From the NCBI GenBank assembly GCA_903943975.1, contig CAJAQB010000003.1:1-64000 (forward strand): a stretch of 64,000 nucleotides of DNA, read 5' to 3'. The stretch comes from Synechococcus lacustris (GTDB lineage: Bacteria > Cyanobacteriota > Cyanobacteriia > PCC-6307 > Cyanobiaceae). Shown here piece after piece: positions 27,821 to 37,103 of the stretch. The number at the start of each line of letters is the position of its first letter. Position 1 is the stretch's first letter. The notes beneath the pieces were generated by a model, which saw only the letters and a list, made by a program, of their open reading frames with translations, made no database searches and had not been told where the DNA came from. Position numbers and translations under genes: made by a program.

Positions 27821-28767
27821 CGGTCTTTCAAGCTCACAAGTCGCTCCAGCCCATTCATCAGCACGGAGATGCAGAGATCCAAGCCCAAATACACAGCCAT
27901 CAGCAACAGAAACACCTCAATGCCGCGGCCGGTTTGGTTGAGGGTGGTTTCAGCCACGGCGTAGAGGTCTGGATAACCAATCGCCACCGCCAGGGAGGAA
28001 TTCTTGGCCAGGGAGATGTATTGACTATTCAGCCCCGGCACGATCACCCGCAGGGCCTGGGGCAGCACCACCAGCCGCAGGGTGGCCAGGGGTTTCAGCC
28101 CCAGCGACTCCGCCGCCTCCCACTGGCCCTTGGGCACTGAAGCAATGCCACCGCGCACCACCTCGGCGATAAAAGCAGCCGAATAGATCACCAGGCCCGT
28201 GAGCAAAGCGGCCAGCTCCAGGGAAAGGCGCCAGCCCCCCACCAGCTCACCATTCACCAGCCGGGCCCCCAGCAGATACACACCACTTTTGGCCAGCTGC
28301 AGCCCCGGCAACTGCAGGGCTTGGTTGGCCGGTGGCAGGGTGAGAAACACCGCGAAATACCAAAACACCAGCTGCAACAGCAGCGGGATATTGCGCACCA
28401 CCTCCACATAGGTGCGGCTGAGGCCCCGCAACAGTGGGTTGGTGCTGAAGCTGGCCGCCCCCGCCACCACGCCGAGGCCCGTGGCCAGCACCAGGCCGAT
28501 GCCCACCACCCGCAGGGTGTTTACCAGCCCCGCCAACAGGGCGCGGCCATAGCTATCGCTAGCCCTGTAAGGCAGCAGGGTTTCGGCGATGTCAAAACCG
28601 GCGGGCTGGTTTAACCAACCCAGCGTTAGCCGCAGCCCCGCCCGGGTGAGGTTGTGCTCAAGGTTGCTGAGCAACAGGGCCACCACCAGCAGCAGCCCCA
28701 GGCCCACGGCCGCCTGCACCAACCAGCCAACCTTGCGGCTGTCGCGCCACCAGGGAAGGGCCGTCAA
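27817..28767 (-). CDS. aapQ: Amino-acid ABC transporter permease, AapQ-like
   Basis: The 316-residue permease pairs with the AapM-like protein. It has FIAEVVRGGIASVPKGQWEAAESLGL followed by LPQALRVIVPGLNSQYI, the EAA loop of this family, and about eight membrane segments. It sits between the binding protein and AapM genes with four-base overlaps on both sides. Confidence 0.9.
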   Translation of the reverse strand: MTALPWWRDSRKVGWLVQAAVGLGLLLVVALLLSNLEHNLTRAGLRLTLGWLNQPAGFDIAETLLPYRASDSYGRALLAGLVNTLRVVGIGLVLATGLGVVAGAASFSTNPLLRGLSRTYVEVVRNIPLLLQLVFWYFAVFLTLPPANQALQLPGLQLAKSGVYLLGARLVNGELVGGWRLSLELAALLTGLVIYSAAFIAEVVRGGIASVPKGQWEAAESLGLKPLATLRLVVLPQALRVIVPGLNSQYISLAKNSSLAVAIGYPDLYAVAETTLNQTGRGIEVFLLLMAVYLGLDLCISVLMNGLERLVSLKDR

Positions 28768-29840
28768 CGGAAGGGGGGCGAATAGATCAGGCCACCGTCT
28801 TTATAGGAACGGTTCAAACCCCGGTCGAGCTTCAGCTTGGACTCTGAGCCCACATTGCGGCTGTAGATCTCGCCGTAATTACCGACGCTGGCAATTATCC
28901 GGGGCACAAAGTCTGCCGGTAGGCCCAATTGCTGGCCCAGTTCCCCCTCCACCCCCAGGAACCGGCGCAGGTCGGCCTGGTTTGGATTCGCCTTAGCGAA
29001 GGCCAGCTTCTCCTTGATGTTTTTGGAAGTGATCCCCGATTCTTCCGCCTGCATGGTGGCAAATAGCACCCAACGCAGGGCGTCACTGAGGCCTGAATCA
29101 TTGTTTACGGTGACTGGCCCCAGCGGTTCCTTGCTGAGCACATCCGGCAGCAAAGTGTGGGCCGCCGGATCAGGGAAGCTGGTTTTTTTAGCCGCCAGCT
29201 GGGAGCGATCACTGGTGACCGCCGCACAACGGCCCTGCAGATAGGCCGCATAGGTTTGATCACCGGTTTGATATTTCACCGGGGTGTATGGGATTGCTTG
29301 TTCCCGGAAACGGTCCGCCAGGTTTAGCTCCGTGGTGGTGCCGTTTTCGGTGCAGATCGTTTTGCCGGCCAGTTGCTTAAGGCTGGTGATGCCACTGGCC
29401 ACGGGCACCATCACCCCCTGGCCGTCGTAATAGATGGTGGGGGCAAACTCAAGGCCGTTGCCGCCGCTGGCATCCCGGCTGAGGGTGCGGGTGGAATTGC
29501 GAGACAACACATCCACTTCACCGCTGGCCAGGGCGGTGAAACGCTCACTGGAGGTGAGTTCCCGGTATTCCACTTTGTTGGGATCGTTGAAGAGGGCCGC
29601 CGCCAGGGCGCGGCACACATCCACATCAATGCCTACATATTTGCCGTCACTGTCTTGATAACTGAAGCCCGGCAGCTTGCCGTCTACGCCACAGCTGAGC
29701 GTGCCCCTGGCCTTGATCGCCGCCAGGCGACCGGCCCCCGGCCCCTGGTCTTGGCCACCGGCACAGCCGCCCAGGCCAAATAGCAGGCCAAGCAACAGGG
29801 CCGCGGGGGTTCTGGAAAAGGACCGCACCAGCCAACACAC
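28764..29840 (-). CDS. aapJ: Amino-acid ABC transporter binding protein, lipoprotein
   Basis: The 358-residue protein has a lipoprotein signal peptide with lipobox LGGC near residue 26. It then has GTLSCGVDGKLPGFSYQDSDG, GIDVDVCRALAAAL and GYF-like DVLSRNSTRTLSRD segments typical of AapJ/BztA binding proteins. GTG 29840 starts the operon. Lipid anchoring would tether it in the periplasm beside the permease. Cyanobacterial relatives are called Nat or Bgt proteins. Confidence 0.92.
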   Translation of the reverse strand: MCWLVRSFSRTPAALLLGLLFGLGGCAGGQDQGPGAGRLAAIKARGTLSCGVDGKLPGFSYQDSDGKYVGIDVDVCRALAAALFNDPNKVEYRELTSSERFTALASGEVDVLSRNSTRTLSRDASGGNGLEFAPTIYYDGQGVMVPVASGITSLKQLAGKTICTENGTTTELNLADRFREQAIPYTPVKYQTGDQTYAAYLQGRCAAVTSDRSQLAAKKTSFPDPAAHTLLPDVLSKEPLGPVTVNNDSGLSDALRWVLFATMQAEESGITSKNIKEKLAFAKANPNQADLRRFLGVEGELGQQLGLPADFVPRIIASVGNYGEIYSRNVGSESKLKLDRGLNRSYKDGGLIYSPPFR

Positions 29841-29898
29841 AAAAGTGCCCGGAGACTAAGCCGGCCACGCCAGCATGGGGGTCACCGTGAACCAATAA

Positions 29899-31251
29899 AT
29901 GCTTGCCCTTGCACCGATGCGCGCCCTAGTGCACCAGGGCCATAGCCGACCGCTGGCCTGGCGCCAGGGGCAACTGCAGCGTCTAGCGGCCTTGCTCAAG
30001 CAAGTGGAGCAGCCCCTGCTGGAGGCCCTGGCCACAGACCTGGGCAAGCCGCCGGTGGAGGCCTTCCTGGAAATCGCTGGGGTGGCCCAGGAACTGGCGC
30101 TCTGCCGCCGCCAACTGCGCCGCTGGCTGGCGCCGCGGCCGGTGCCCGTGCCCCTGGTGCAACAACCCGGCCGGGCCTGGGTACAGCCGGAACCGCTGGG
30201 CTGCGTGCTGATCCTCGGCCCCTGGAACTATCCCTTCCTGCTAACGCTGCAGCCCCTGGTGGCGGCCCTGGCGGCGGGCAACACGGCGGTGCTTAAACCG
30301 TCGGAGCACACCCCCCATGTGGCGGCGGTGATCGCCAAGGCCGTGGCCCAGCACTTCGAAGCCACGGTGGTGGCGGTGGTGCAGGGGGGCGTTGCCGTGG
30401 CCGAGGCGCTGCTGGAACAGCCCTTTGATCACATCTTTTTCACCGGCGGCGGCAACACCGGCAAACGGGTGATGGCCGCCGCCGCCCGCCAGCTGATCCC
30501 GGTGACCCTGGAGCTGGGGGGCAAGAGCCCCTGCATCGTGCTCGACGATGCCGACCTAGAAACCAGCGCCAAACGGATCGCCTGGGGGCGCTTCCTTAAT
30601 GCCGGCCAAACCTGTGTGGCCCCCGACTATGTGCTGGTGACGCCGGGATTACGGCAACCGCTGGAACGGGCCCTGGGGGAGGCGATCGATCGCTTCTTTG
30701 GCCCCGACCCGCGCCAGTCCCCCGACTTCGGCCGGCTGGTGAGCCACCAGCAGTTCGACCGGCTTGATCGGCTGCTGGCGGGGGTGGAGATCCTCAAGGG
30801 CGGCGAGCGCGACCGGGACAGCCGCTATCTGGCCCCCACCCTGGTGCGGGGGGAGCCAGACCAGGCGCTGATGCAGGAGGAGATCTTCGGACCGGTGCTA
30901 CCGCTGCTGGAGGTGGCCCACCTGGGGGAAGCCCTTGATTTCATCCGGGGGCGGCCCGCCCCGCTCGCCCTCTATCTGTTTAGCCGTAGCGAGGCCGCCC
31001 GGGAGCAACTGCTGCGCTGCAGCCAATCGGGGGGGGTTTGTTTCAACGACGTGGTTTTCCAGGCGGGGCTACCGGCCCTGCCCTTTGGCGGGGTGGGGGC
31101 CAGTGGCCTGGGCAGATACCACGGCCAGAGTGGCTTCGACAGCCTTTCGAACCTGCGATCGGTGCTGCAACGCCCCTTCGCCCTCGATCTGCCCTGGCGC
31201 TATGCCCCCTATGGCGACCGCCTAAAAATGCTGCGCCGTTTGCTGGGCTGA
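29899..31251 (+). CDS. Aldehyde dehydrogenase, fatty-aldehyde type
   Basis: The 450-residue enzyme oxidises aldehydes with NAD(P)+. It has LGPWNYPFLLTLQPLVAALA and KPSEHTPHVA (cofactor site), FTGGGNTGKRVM, VTLELGGKSPCIV with the general base Glu, and NAGQTCVAPDYVL with the catalytic Cys. Its short length and the C-terminal RSVLQRPFALDLPWRYAPYG fit the class 3 group that includes cyanobacterial fatty aldehyde dehydrogenase. It has its own start ATG and is divergent from the ABC operon. Confidence 0.9.
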   Translation: MLALAPMRALVHQGHSRPLAWRQGQLQRLAALLKQVEQPLLEALATDLGKPPVEAFLEIAGVAQELALCRRQLRRWLAPRPVPVPLVQQPGRAWVQPEPLGCVLILGPWNYPFLLTLQPLVAALAAGNTAVLKPSEHTPHVAAVIAKAVAQHFEATVVAVVQGGVAVAEALLEQPFDHIFFTGGGNTGKRVMAAAARQLIPVTLELGGKSPCIVLDDADLETSAKRIAWGRFLNAGQTCVAPDYVLVTPGLRQPLERALGEAIDRFFGPDPRQSPDFGRLVSHQQFDRLDRLLAGVEILKGGERDRDSRYLAPTLVRGEPDQALMQEEIFGPVLPLLEVAHLGEALDFIRGRPAPLALYLFSRSEAAREQLLRCSQSGGVCFNDVVFQAGLPALPFGGVGASGLGRYHGQSGFDSLSNLRSVLQRPFALDLPWRYAPYGDRLKMLRRLLG

Positions 31252-31310
31252 GGGGCTGGCGGATCCGGCCCAGCTCCTTAAGGTGCCTTCATTAGCCCCT
31301 TTATTCAGCC

Positions 31311-31991
31311 ATGCGTGCCCCCCTGCTCGCCCTCCTGCTGCTGCTGTTATCCGCCCTGCCCCTGCGGGCTGAGGAGCCAGTGCATGTGGTGCAGCAGAAG
31401 GAAACCCTCAGTGCCATCGCCCGGCTCTATGGCATTCCCCTGGCCACACTGATCAGCCTCAATGGCATCGAAGACCCCAACAAGGTGAAATGGGGCACCA
31501 GCCTGAAGCTGCCCCCTGGCACTAAACCCATAGCCACTGGCAGCACCCCTGCTGCTGCTGCCCCGGCGGCGGCCCATGCGGCGACTGCTCCGGTGGTTAA
31601 GGCGACCCCGGCGGCAGCGGCCCCGATTGTCAAACCGGCTGCCACCCCAGCGGCCACTCCGGCAGCGGCCACTCCGGCAGCAGCCACTCCGGCAGCAGCC
31701 CCGGCAGCAGCGCCAGCGGCGGTGGCCAAGAAATCCGGCAGCCCCGATTGGCGCCACTACGGCCCGCTGCAGGTGGATTGGAACAACTGGCGCACCATGG
31801 CCGGCAGCCTGGTGGCCCCCAGCATCAACAAGGAGGGGCAACCCCTCTATGTGGCTGTGAATTGCGGTGCCAAAAAGCTCAATGTGACCGGCCCCGCCGG
31901 GGCTTGGAAAACCTGGGATGCCCCCTCCCAAGATTTTGAAAAGGAACTGGTGGGGGCCGTTTGCCGCGACGCCTCGTTGCAGAAGGGTTGA
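31311..31991 (+). CDS. Exported LysM-domain protein with Ala/Pro/Thr linker
   Basis: The 226-residue protein has a signal peptide (ALLLLLLSALPLRAEE), one LysM domain (HVVQQKETLSAIARLYGIPL to GTSLKLPPGT) that binds peptidoglycan, and a linker of about 70 residues built from repeats such as AATPAAATPAA. A small C-terminal domain follows (WRHYGPLQVDWNNWRTM). The linker DNA is a degenerate short repeat. The last 145 bases overlap the recQ frame on the other strand. Confidence 0.8.
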   Translation: MRAPLLALLLLLLSALPLRAEEPVHVVQQKETLSAIARLYGIPLATLISLNGIEDPNKVKWGTSLKLPPGTKPIATGSTPAAAAPAAAHAATAPVVKATPAAAAPIVKPAATPAATPAAATPAAATPAAAPAAAPAAVAKKSGSPDWRHYGPLQVDWNNWRTMAGSLVAPSINKEGQPLYVAVNCGAKKLNVTGPAGAWKTWDAPSQDFEKELVGAVCRDASLQKG

Positions 31992-33475
31992 TCCCCAGGC
32001 CAGGGGGGCTCAGGCCAGCGCAGGGGCCTTGGACAGCGCAGCCAAGCCTCACCGGCGGCGGTGATCCAGAGCCGTTGGCCGCCGTCATCGTCGGCCAGCA
32101 GCTCAGCCTCCACCAGGCGCCGCAGCCGCCAGCGCCAAAGGGGGGCCGGTTCAGCTTCTGAGGCCAGGTCGGCGGCCAGCTCGCTGCTGTCTAGGCCCTT
32201 GGGGGCCGCGGCCAGGGCCCCCAGCAGCGGCCCAGCCGCCGCGGCCCCATCAACCCGGGCCAGCGGGCTGAGGCAACGGTCGCAGTGGCCACAGGGCTCG
32301 GCAATTTCACCCACCGCCAGCAGCAGGGCCTGTTGCCGGCAAATCGCCCCCTCCGCCACCGATTCGATCAGGCGCAGCTGCAGCTGGGCCTGGCGGCTGC
32401 GCAAGCGCGCTTCGGGGTCTTTGGCGGCGCGGATCGCCCAGGCCAGGCTGCGACGGTCTGAGTCGCCATAGAGCAGCAACACCTGGGCGGGCAGGCCATC
32501 GCGGCCGGCCCGCCCTGATTCTTGGAGGTAGCCCTCCGGACTGCCCGGCAGCTCCAGGTGCAACACCAGGCCCACATCGGGGCGATCCACCCCCATGCCA
32601 AAGGCCACGGTGGCCACCAGCACCGGCTGCGGCTCCTCCTGAAACTGCTGCAGGGCCAGCAGGCGGCTCTCCGCATCCATGCCGGCGTGGTAGGCCAGGG
32701 CCGGCAGCCCCGCCCCCCGCAACAGGCCAGCCCAGCGTTCCACCGCCCGGCGGGTGCGGCTGTAGATCAGCACCGCCCCCCGGGCCGCCTGGATCTGCTC
32801 CAACACCAGGGGCAGCGGGTCGGCCGGCCGCCAGAGCATGCGGTAGCTGAGGTTTGGCCGCTGGGCGGAGCGCACCTGCACCAGGGGGCGGCGCAGCTCC
32901 AGCAGCCGGATGATGTCTGCCCGCACCCGCGGGGGCGCCGTGGCACTGAGGGCCACCAGCGGCACCCCAGGACAAAGGCGCCGCAACTGGCCCAGGCGCC
33001 GGTAATCGGGCCGGAAATCATGGCCCCAGGCACTGATGCAATGGGCCTCATCCACCGCCAGGGCCACCAGCTGCCCCTGGTCAATAAGTTCATCGATCAG
33101 GCTGCGGCTCGCCTCCCCCTGCAGCCGCTCGGGGGCGAGATACAACAGGCGCAACTCAGCGTTTTGAAGCCGTTGGCGCAGCTGGCGCCGCTCGCCAGCG
33201 CTTAGGCCCCCATGCAAACAGGCGGCGGCGATGCCCCGGCGCTGCAGCTGGGCCACCTGGTCTTGCATCAAGGCCACCAGGGGGGAGATCACCAGCACCA
33301 ACCCCTGACGCACCAGGGCCGGCAGTTGATAGCAAAGCGATTTACCAGCGCCGGTGGGCAGCACCGCCAGGCAGTCCCGGCCCTCAAGTAGGGCCTCTAC
33401 CACCTCCCGCTGGCCGGGGCGAAAGCCGTCGTAGCCGAAATGGCTGCTGAGGGCAGCCTGGAGGTGATCCTTCAC
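31847..33475 (-). CDS. recQ: RecQ-family DNA helicase
   Basis: The 542-residue protein is a 3'-5' helicase: FRPGQREVVEALL, Walker A PTGAGKS, VISPLVALMQDQV, DEAHCISAWGHDFRPDY, ALSATAPP and the motif VI region YLQESGRAGRDGLPAQ. A zinc-site segment ICRQQALL...CGHCDRC follows. The winged helix is short and there is no HRDC domain. The final 45 or so residues are antisense to the LysM gene and look unlike RecQ, so the original stop was probably lost. Confidence 0.88.
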   Translation of the reverse strand: MKDHLQAALSSHFGYDGFRPGQREVVEALLEGRDCLAVLPTGAGKSLCYQLPALVRQGLVLVISPLVALMQDQVAQLQRRGIAAACLHGGLSAGERRQLRQRLQNAELRLLYLAPERLQGEASRSLIDELIDQGQLVALAVDEAHCISAWGHDFRPDYRRLGQLRRLCPGVPLVALSATAPPRVRADIIRLLELRRPLVQVRSAQRPNLSYRMLWRPADPLPLVLEQIQAARGAVLIYSRTRRAVERWAGLLRGAGLPALAYHAGMDAESRLLALQQFQEEPQPVLVATVAFGMGVDRPDVGLVLHLELPGSPEGYLQESGRAGRDGLPAQVLLLYGDSDRRSLAWAIRAAKDPEARLRSRQAQLQLRLIESVAEGAICRQQALLLAVGEIAEPCGHCDRCLSPLARVDGAAAAGPLLGALAAAPKGLDSSELAADLASEAEPAPLWRWRLRRLVEAELLADDDGGQRLWITAAGEAWLRCPRPLRWPEPPWPGDQPFCNEASRQTAPTSSFSKSWEGASQVFQAPAGPVTLSFLAPQFTAT

Positions 33476-33499
33476 CGGCGGACCCTACCGGCAACGGGA

Positions 33500-34549
33500 T
33501 TAGACCGCCAGGGGCATCGGCGGCGGCTCCAAATGGTCGGCGGCCTCTTCCACCAGCTGGATCCGCAGGCTTTTACCACCGGCCAATTCCCCTAGCGAAA
33601 CCCGCAGGTTGGTGCCACTGAGCGACTCCAGCCCCTGCAACAGGCTGCGCAAATAGGGGGTGCTGCTGCCGCTTTCGAGCCAGAGCCGTTCGTGCAGGCC
33701 CCCCAGCCGCCGCCAACTGGTGTGGAGCTTGAGCACCGCCTGCTCCAGCTGTTGGGCCTGGCCCACCAGATCGGCCACCAAACCCAACACATCAAGGCGC
33801 TGGGCCTCCTGCATCGCCTTCTCCAGGTCGATCGATTCATGCTGCAGGGCCCGCACGGCCAGGCCGGCTTCGGCGGCCTTACTGAGCCAGCGGGCGGTGA
33901 GGGTCACATCCTTGACCCGTTCCAATTCAGGTTCCTCCCGCAGCACCCGGCGCAGGTCCTCCTGTTGGGCTTCGGGTAACCGCGCCAGTTCCCGCACCAG
34001 GGGGGCCACCAGCTTGGGGGGCAGCAGGTTTTGCTGGGTGCGTTCGCGGATTTCGTCTGGCAGCAGCGGACTGGTGGCCGCGGTGAATTCATCGGTGAGC
34101 CGTCGCACCTGCTTGCGGGTGATCTGCTGGCCTTCGTTGGCGGCCTCGCTGATCATCTGCTGCACCTCCGGGTCTGCCTGGGAGGTTTCCAGGAAGGCGC
34201 GCTTGGAAAAGTTGTTGACACTGGTTTCAGCCAGCAGCCCTTCCCCCACCAGGCTGTCGGCGGATTCCGAGAGCTGAATCAGGCCATAGGCACGGGTCTT
34301 GCTGATCTCCCGCTCCCTTAACCACTGCAGAAACCCAGCGCCGCGCCCCTCACCGCCCCGCTTCTCCCGGTCGCGCACCGCACCGAGGATGCGACCCCGC
34401 CAGATCTCGGTTTGCAGGTCGAAACGATCACAGAGCTCCCAGGCCTGTTCAAGACGGGCGTGGAACTCGAGGCTGCTGAGGTCGTCCTGCTGGGGATCGG
34501 GCAGTTCGAGGTGCAGCACCGGGGGTTCCAGGGAGGGGGAAGCGGCCAA
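33500..34549 (-). CDS. Conserved cyanobacterial hypothetical protein
   Basis: I cannot name this 349-residue protein. The N-terminal half has a helix-turn-helix-like stretch with WRGRILGAVRDREKRGG, FLQWLREREISKTRAYGLIQL and ITRKQVRRLTDEF, suggesting nucleic-acid binding. The middle is helical (EAQQEDLRRVLREEPELERV), and the C-terminus is predicted helix plus a short beta region. It lies divergent from psaE with 104 bases between. Confidence 0.6.
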   Translation of the reverse strand: MAASPSLEPPVLHLELPDPQQDDLSSLEFHARLEQAWELCDRFDLQTEIWRGRILGAVRDREKRGGEGRGAGFLQWLREREISKTRAYGLIQLSESADSLVGEGLLAETSVNNFSKRAFLETSQADPEVQQMISEAANEGQQITRKQVRRLTDEFTAATSPLLPDEIRERTQQNLLPPKLVAPLVRELARLPEAQQEDLRRVLREEPELERVKDVTLTARWLSKAAEAGLAVRALQHESIDLEKAMQEAQRLDVLGLVADLVGQAQQLEQAVLKLHTSWRRLGGLHERLWLESGSSTPYLRSLLQGLESLSGTNLRVSLGELAGGKSLRIQLVEEAADHLEPPPMPLAV

Positions 34550-34653
34550 GGAGGAATCAAATCAAAGGGTGCCGCGACGAATCATGACGGGACAGCGCCA
34601 ACCACGGCCAACTGGCGGTAATTTCATGGCGAAAGACCTGTTCCAGCCCAGCG

Positions 34654-34863
34654 ATGGCGATTTCCCGCGGCGACAAGGTACGCATCAAGCGTCCTGAGTC
34701 TTACTGGTTCAATGAAGTGGGCACTGTGGCTTCGGTCGACAGCTCAGGCATCCGCTACCCAGTGGTGGTGCGCTTTGAGAAGGTGAACTACAACGGTTTC
34801 TCCGGGGTAGACGGTGGCGTGAACACCAACAACTTCGCCGAAGTCGAGCTCGACCCCGCCTGA
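34654..34863 (+). CDS. psaE: Photosystem I subunit IV
   Basis: The 69-residue protein is Psa[41 protein letters not shown] and a C-terminal [12 protein letters not shown], an SH3-like barrel on the stromal side of PSI that helps ferredoxin docking and cyclic flow. It is the first of a run with mutM, mtnB, mtnC and invertase, and mutM starts six bases after it. PSI genes are strongly expressed, so read-through into mutM is likely. Confidence 0.97.
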   Translation: MAISRGDKVRIKRPESYWFNEVGTVASVDSSGIRYPVVVRFEKVNYNGFSGVDGGVNTNNFAEVELDPA

Positions 34864-34868
34864 GGCGG

Positions 34869-35732
34869 GTGCCTGAACTCCCAGAGGTTGAAACGGTCCG
34901 CCGCGGCCTTGAGCAGCAGGTGGGCCGTTTTTGTGTGGAGCAAGTGGAAGTGCTGCGCAGCCGCGCCGTTGCCGCCCCCCGCGGTGATGGCGCGGCTTTT
35001 GCTGCGGCCTTGGTGGGCTGCGCACTGGGCCAGTGGCGCCGGCGCGGCAAGTATCTGATCTGCGGCCTCGAACGCAACGGCAGTGCCGCCGGAGAGCTGG
35101 GGGCCCACCTGCGCATGACCGGTCAATTCCAGTGGTTGGCGGCGGCGGAACGGCCCGCCTGTGCCCACACCCGGGTGCGTTTCCATGGGGTAGACCCCGA
35201 GGGCACAGGGCGGGAACTGCGTTTTGTAGACCTGCGTTCCTTTGGGGAACTCTGGTGGGTGCCCCCCGGCTGCCCCACGGAAACTGTGATCACCGGCCTG
35301 AAGCGCCTGGGCCCCGAACCCTTTGGCGAACAATTCAGCAGCCAGCACCTGCGCCAGAAGCTCAAGGGTTCAGTGCGACCGATCAAAAATGCCCTGCTGG
35401 ACCAGGGGCTGGTGGCGGGGGTGGGCAACATCTACGCCGATGAATCGCTGTTTATGGCTGGCATCCGCCCCCAAACCCCCAGCGGCCAGCTCAGCGGCGA
35501 GCAATTGGAAAAACTGCGGCTTTGCCTGCTGGAGGTGCTGGAAACCAGCATCGGCGCCGGCGGCACCAGCTTCAGCGACTTCCGCGACCTCACCGGCAGC
35601 AATGGCAACTACGGCGGGGTGGCCTGGGTATATCGCCGCGGCGGGGAACCCTGCCGCCGCTGCGGCACCCCCCTGCGCCGGGAGAAACTGGGGGGCCGCA
35701 GCAGCCACTGGTGCCCCACCTGCCAACCATGA
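34869..35732 (+). CDS. mutM: Formamidopyrimidine-DNA glycosylase
   Basis: The 287-residue repair enzyme removes 8-oxoguanine. The start PELPEVETVRRGL carries the catalytic N-terminal Pro; GTG 34869 encodes the initiator. HLRMTGQF, IKNALLDQGLVAGVGNIYADE (H2TH region) and a four-Cys zinc finger at the C-terminus (CRRCGTPL...CPTC) complete the family. Its stop overlaps the mtnB start by four bases. Confidence 0.96.
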   Translation: MPELPEVETVRRGLEQQVGRFCVEQVEVLRSRAVAAPRGDGAAFAAALVGCALGQWRRRGKYLICGLERNGSAAGELGAHLRMTGQFQWLAAAERPACAHTRVRFHGVDPEGTGRELRFVDLRSFGELWWVPPGCPTETVITGLKRLGPEPFGEQFSSQHLRQKLKGSVRPIKNALLDQGLVAGVGNIYADESLFMAGIRPQTPSGQLSGEQLEKLRLCLLEVLETSIGAGGTSFSDFRDLTGSNGNYGGVAWVYRRGGEPCRRCGTPLRREKLGGRSSHWCPTCQP

Positions 35733-36364
35733 AATCAGAGTTGCTGGCGGTGATGGCCCAGATCCATCAACGGGGCTGGTGTGACGGCACCGGCGGCAAC
35801 TTCAGCTGTGTGCTCAGCCGTGATCCCTTACGGCTGCTGATGGCCCCCAGTGGCGTGGATAAGGGCAGCGTTGCCCCGGGGGATCTGATCGAAGTGGCTG
35901 CCAATGGCGCCGTGGTGGCCGGCCACGGCAAGGCCAGCGCCGAAACGTTGCTGCACCTGGAAATCATTGGCCGCTGTGGCGCCGGGGCGGTGCTGCACAC
36001 CCACTCCCAGGCCGGCACACTGCTCTCCCAATGGGCCCTACCCCAGGGGGGGCTGAGCTTGGAAGACCTGGAAATGCTCAAGGGTTTGGAGGGCATCAAA
36101 AGCCATGCCAGCCGGGTGACCCTGCCGGTGCTGGCCAATGACCAAGACCTGGCCCGGCTCAGTGCCGCCGCCGCCCCGCTGCTAGCCAGCGCCCCCCAGG
36201 GGATCCTGATTGCCGGCCATGGGCTCTATGGCTGGGGCCAAGACCTGGCCCAAGCCAAACGCCACCTGGAGATTCTGGAATTTCTGCTGGAACAACGCTG
36301 GCGCCAGCTGCTGCTGGAGGGGCTGGGGTTGCTGGGTAAGCAAACCACTAAAAAAATGCCATGA
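35729..36364 (+). CDS. mtnB: Methylthioribulose-1-phosphate dehydratase
   Basis: The 211-residue class II aldolase-fold enzyme dehydrates methylthioribulose-1-phosphate. It has GWCDGTGGNFSC, MAPSGVDKGSVAPGDL, KASAETLLHLEI, and AVLHTHSQAGTLLS with the zinc His residues, then LIAGHGLYGWG. ATG 35729 gives a four-base overlap with mutM and the usual length; its stop overlaps mtnC likewise. Confidence 0.94.
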   Translation: MKSELLAVMAQIHQRGWCDGTGGNFSCVLSRDPLRLLMAPSGVDKGSVAPGDLIEVAANGAVVAGHGKASAETLLHLEIIGRCGAGAVLHTHSQAGTLLSQWALPQGGLSLEDLEMLKGLEGIKSHASRVTLPVLANDQDLARLSAAAAPLLASAPQGILIAGHGLYGWGQDLAQAKRHLEILEFLLEQRWRQLLLEGLGLLGKQTTKKMP

Positions 36365-37071
36365 CCGTGAGCTTCAAGCAAATCAAAGGCGTGGTGCTCG
36401 ACATCGAGGGCACCACCTGTCCGGTGGATTTTGTAAGCGGTGAGTTGTTCCCCTACGCCCGCCGGGCCCTGCCCGCCTATCTGGCCGAGCACGGCAACGA
36501 CCCCGAGCTGGCGCCGCTGCTGGCGGAGGTTAAGCAGGCCATGGCCGCCGAAAGCGCTGGCGGCGCCCCCACGGAACTGGTGGCCTACCTGCAGTGGTTG
36601 ATCGACCAAGACCGCAAATTCACCCCCCTAAAAGAATTGCAAGGGCTCCTCTGGCGGCAGGGCTATGCCGAGGGGGCCCTCAAGGCCCAGCTATTCAGGG
36701 ATGTGGTGCCGGCCCTGCGGCGCTGGCACAGCCAGGGATTACTGCTGGCGGTGTACTCCAGTGGCTCGGTGGCAGCCCAACAATTGCTCTATGGCCACAG
36801 CAGCGAAGGCGACCTGCGCAGCCTGTTTAGTGGCTGGTTTGACACCCGCCTCGGCCCCAAAAAGGAAAGCCACAGTTACGAAAGATTGGCGGAGGCCCTG
36901 GTTACCCCCGCCGCCGAACTGTTGTTTGTGAGTGATGTGGCCGCGGAGCTAAACGCCGCCGCCGCCGCCGGCTTCCAGGTTTGTGGCAGCCAAAGGCCCG
37001 GTAATCCCGAACAGTTGGTTGGCCCCTGGCCGGTGCTGGAAAGTTTTGAGGGCTTGGCGCCCCTTGGCTGA
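36361..37071 (+). CDS. mtnC: Enolase-phosphatase E1
   Basis: The 236-residue HAD enzyme performs both the enolisation and the phosphatase step of methionine salvage. The nucleophile motif is VVLDIEGTTCPVDFV, followed by LAVYSSGSVAAQQLLY and a late FVSDVAAELNAAAAAGF. It overlaps mtnB by four bases. Its product is the substrate of the mtnD enzyme encoded at 20604. Confidence 0.95.
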   Translation: MTVSFKQIKGVVLDIEGTTCPVDFVSGELFPYARRALPAYLAEHGNDPELAPLLAEVKQAMAAESAGGAPTELVAYLQWLIDQDRKFTPLKELQGLLWRQGYAEGALKAQLFRDVVPALRRWHSQGLLLAVYSSGSVAAQQLLYGHSSEGDLRSLFSGWFDTRLGPKKESHSYERLAEALVTPAAELLFVSDVAAELNAAAAAGFQVCGSQRPGNPEQLVGPWPVLESFEGLAPLG

Positions 37072-37103
37072 GCTGCCTAACTTGCGGGTTGCTGCCGTTT
37101 CCC

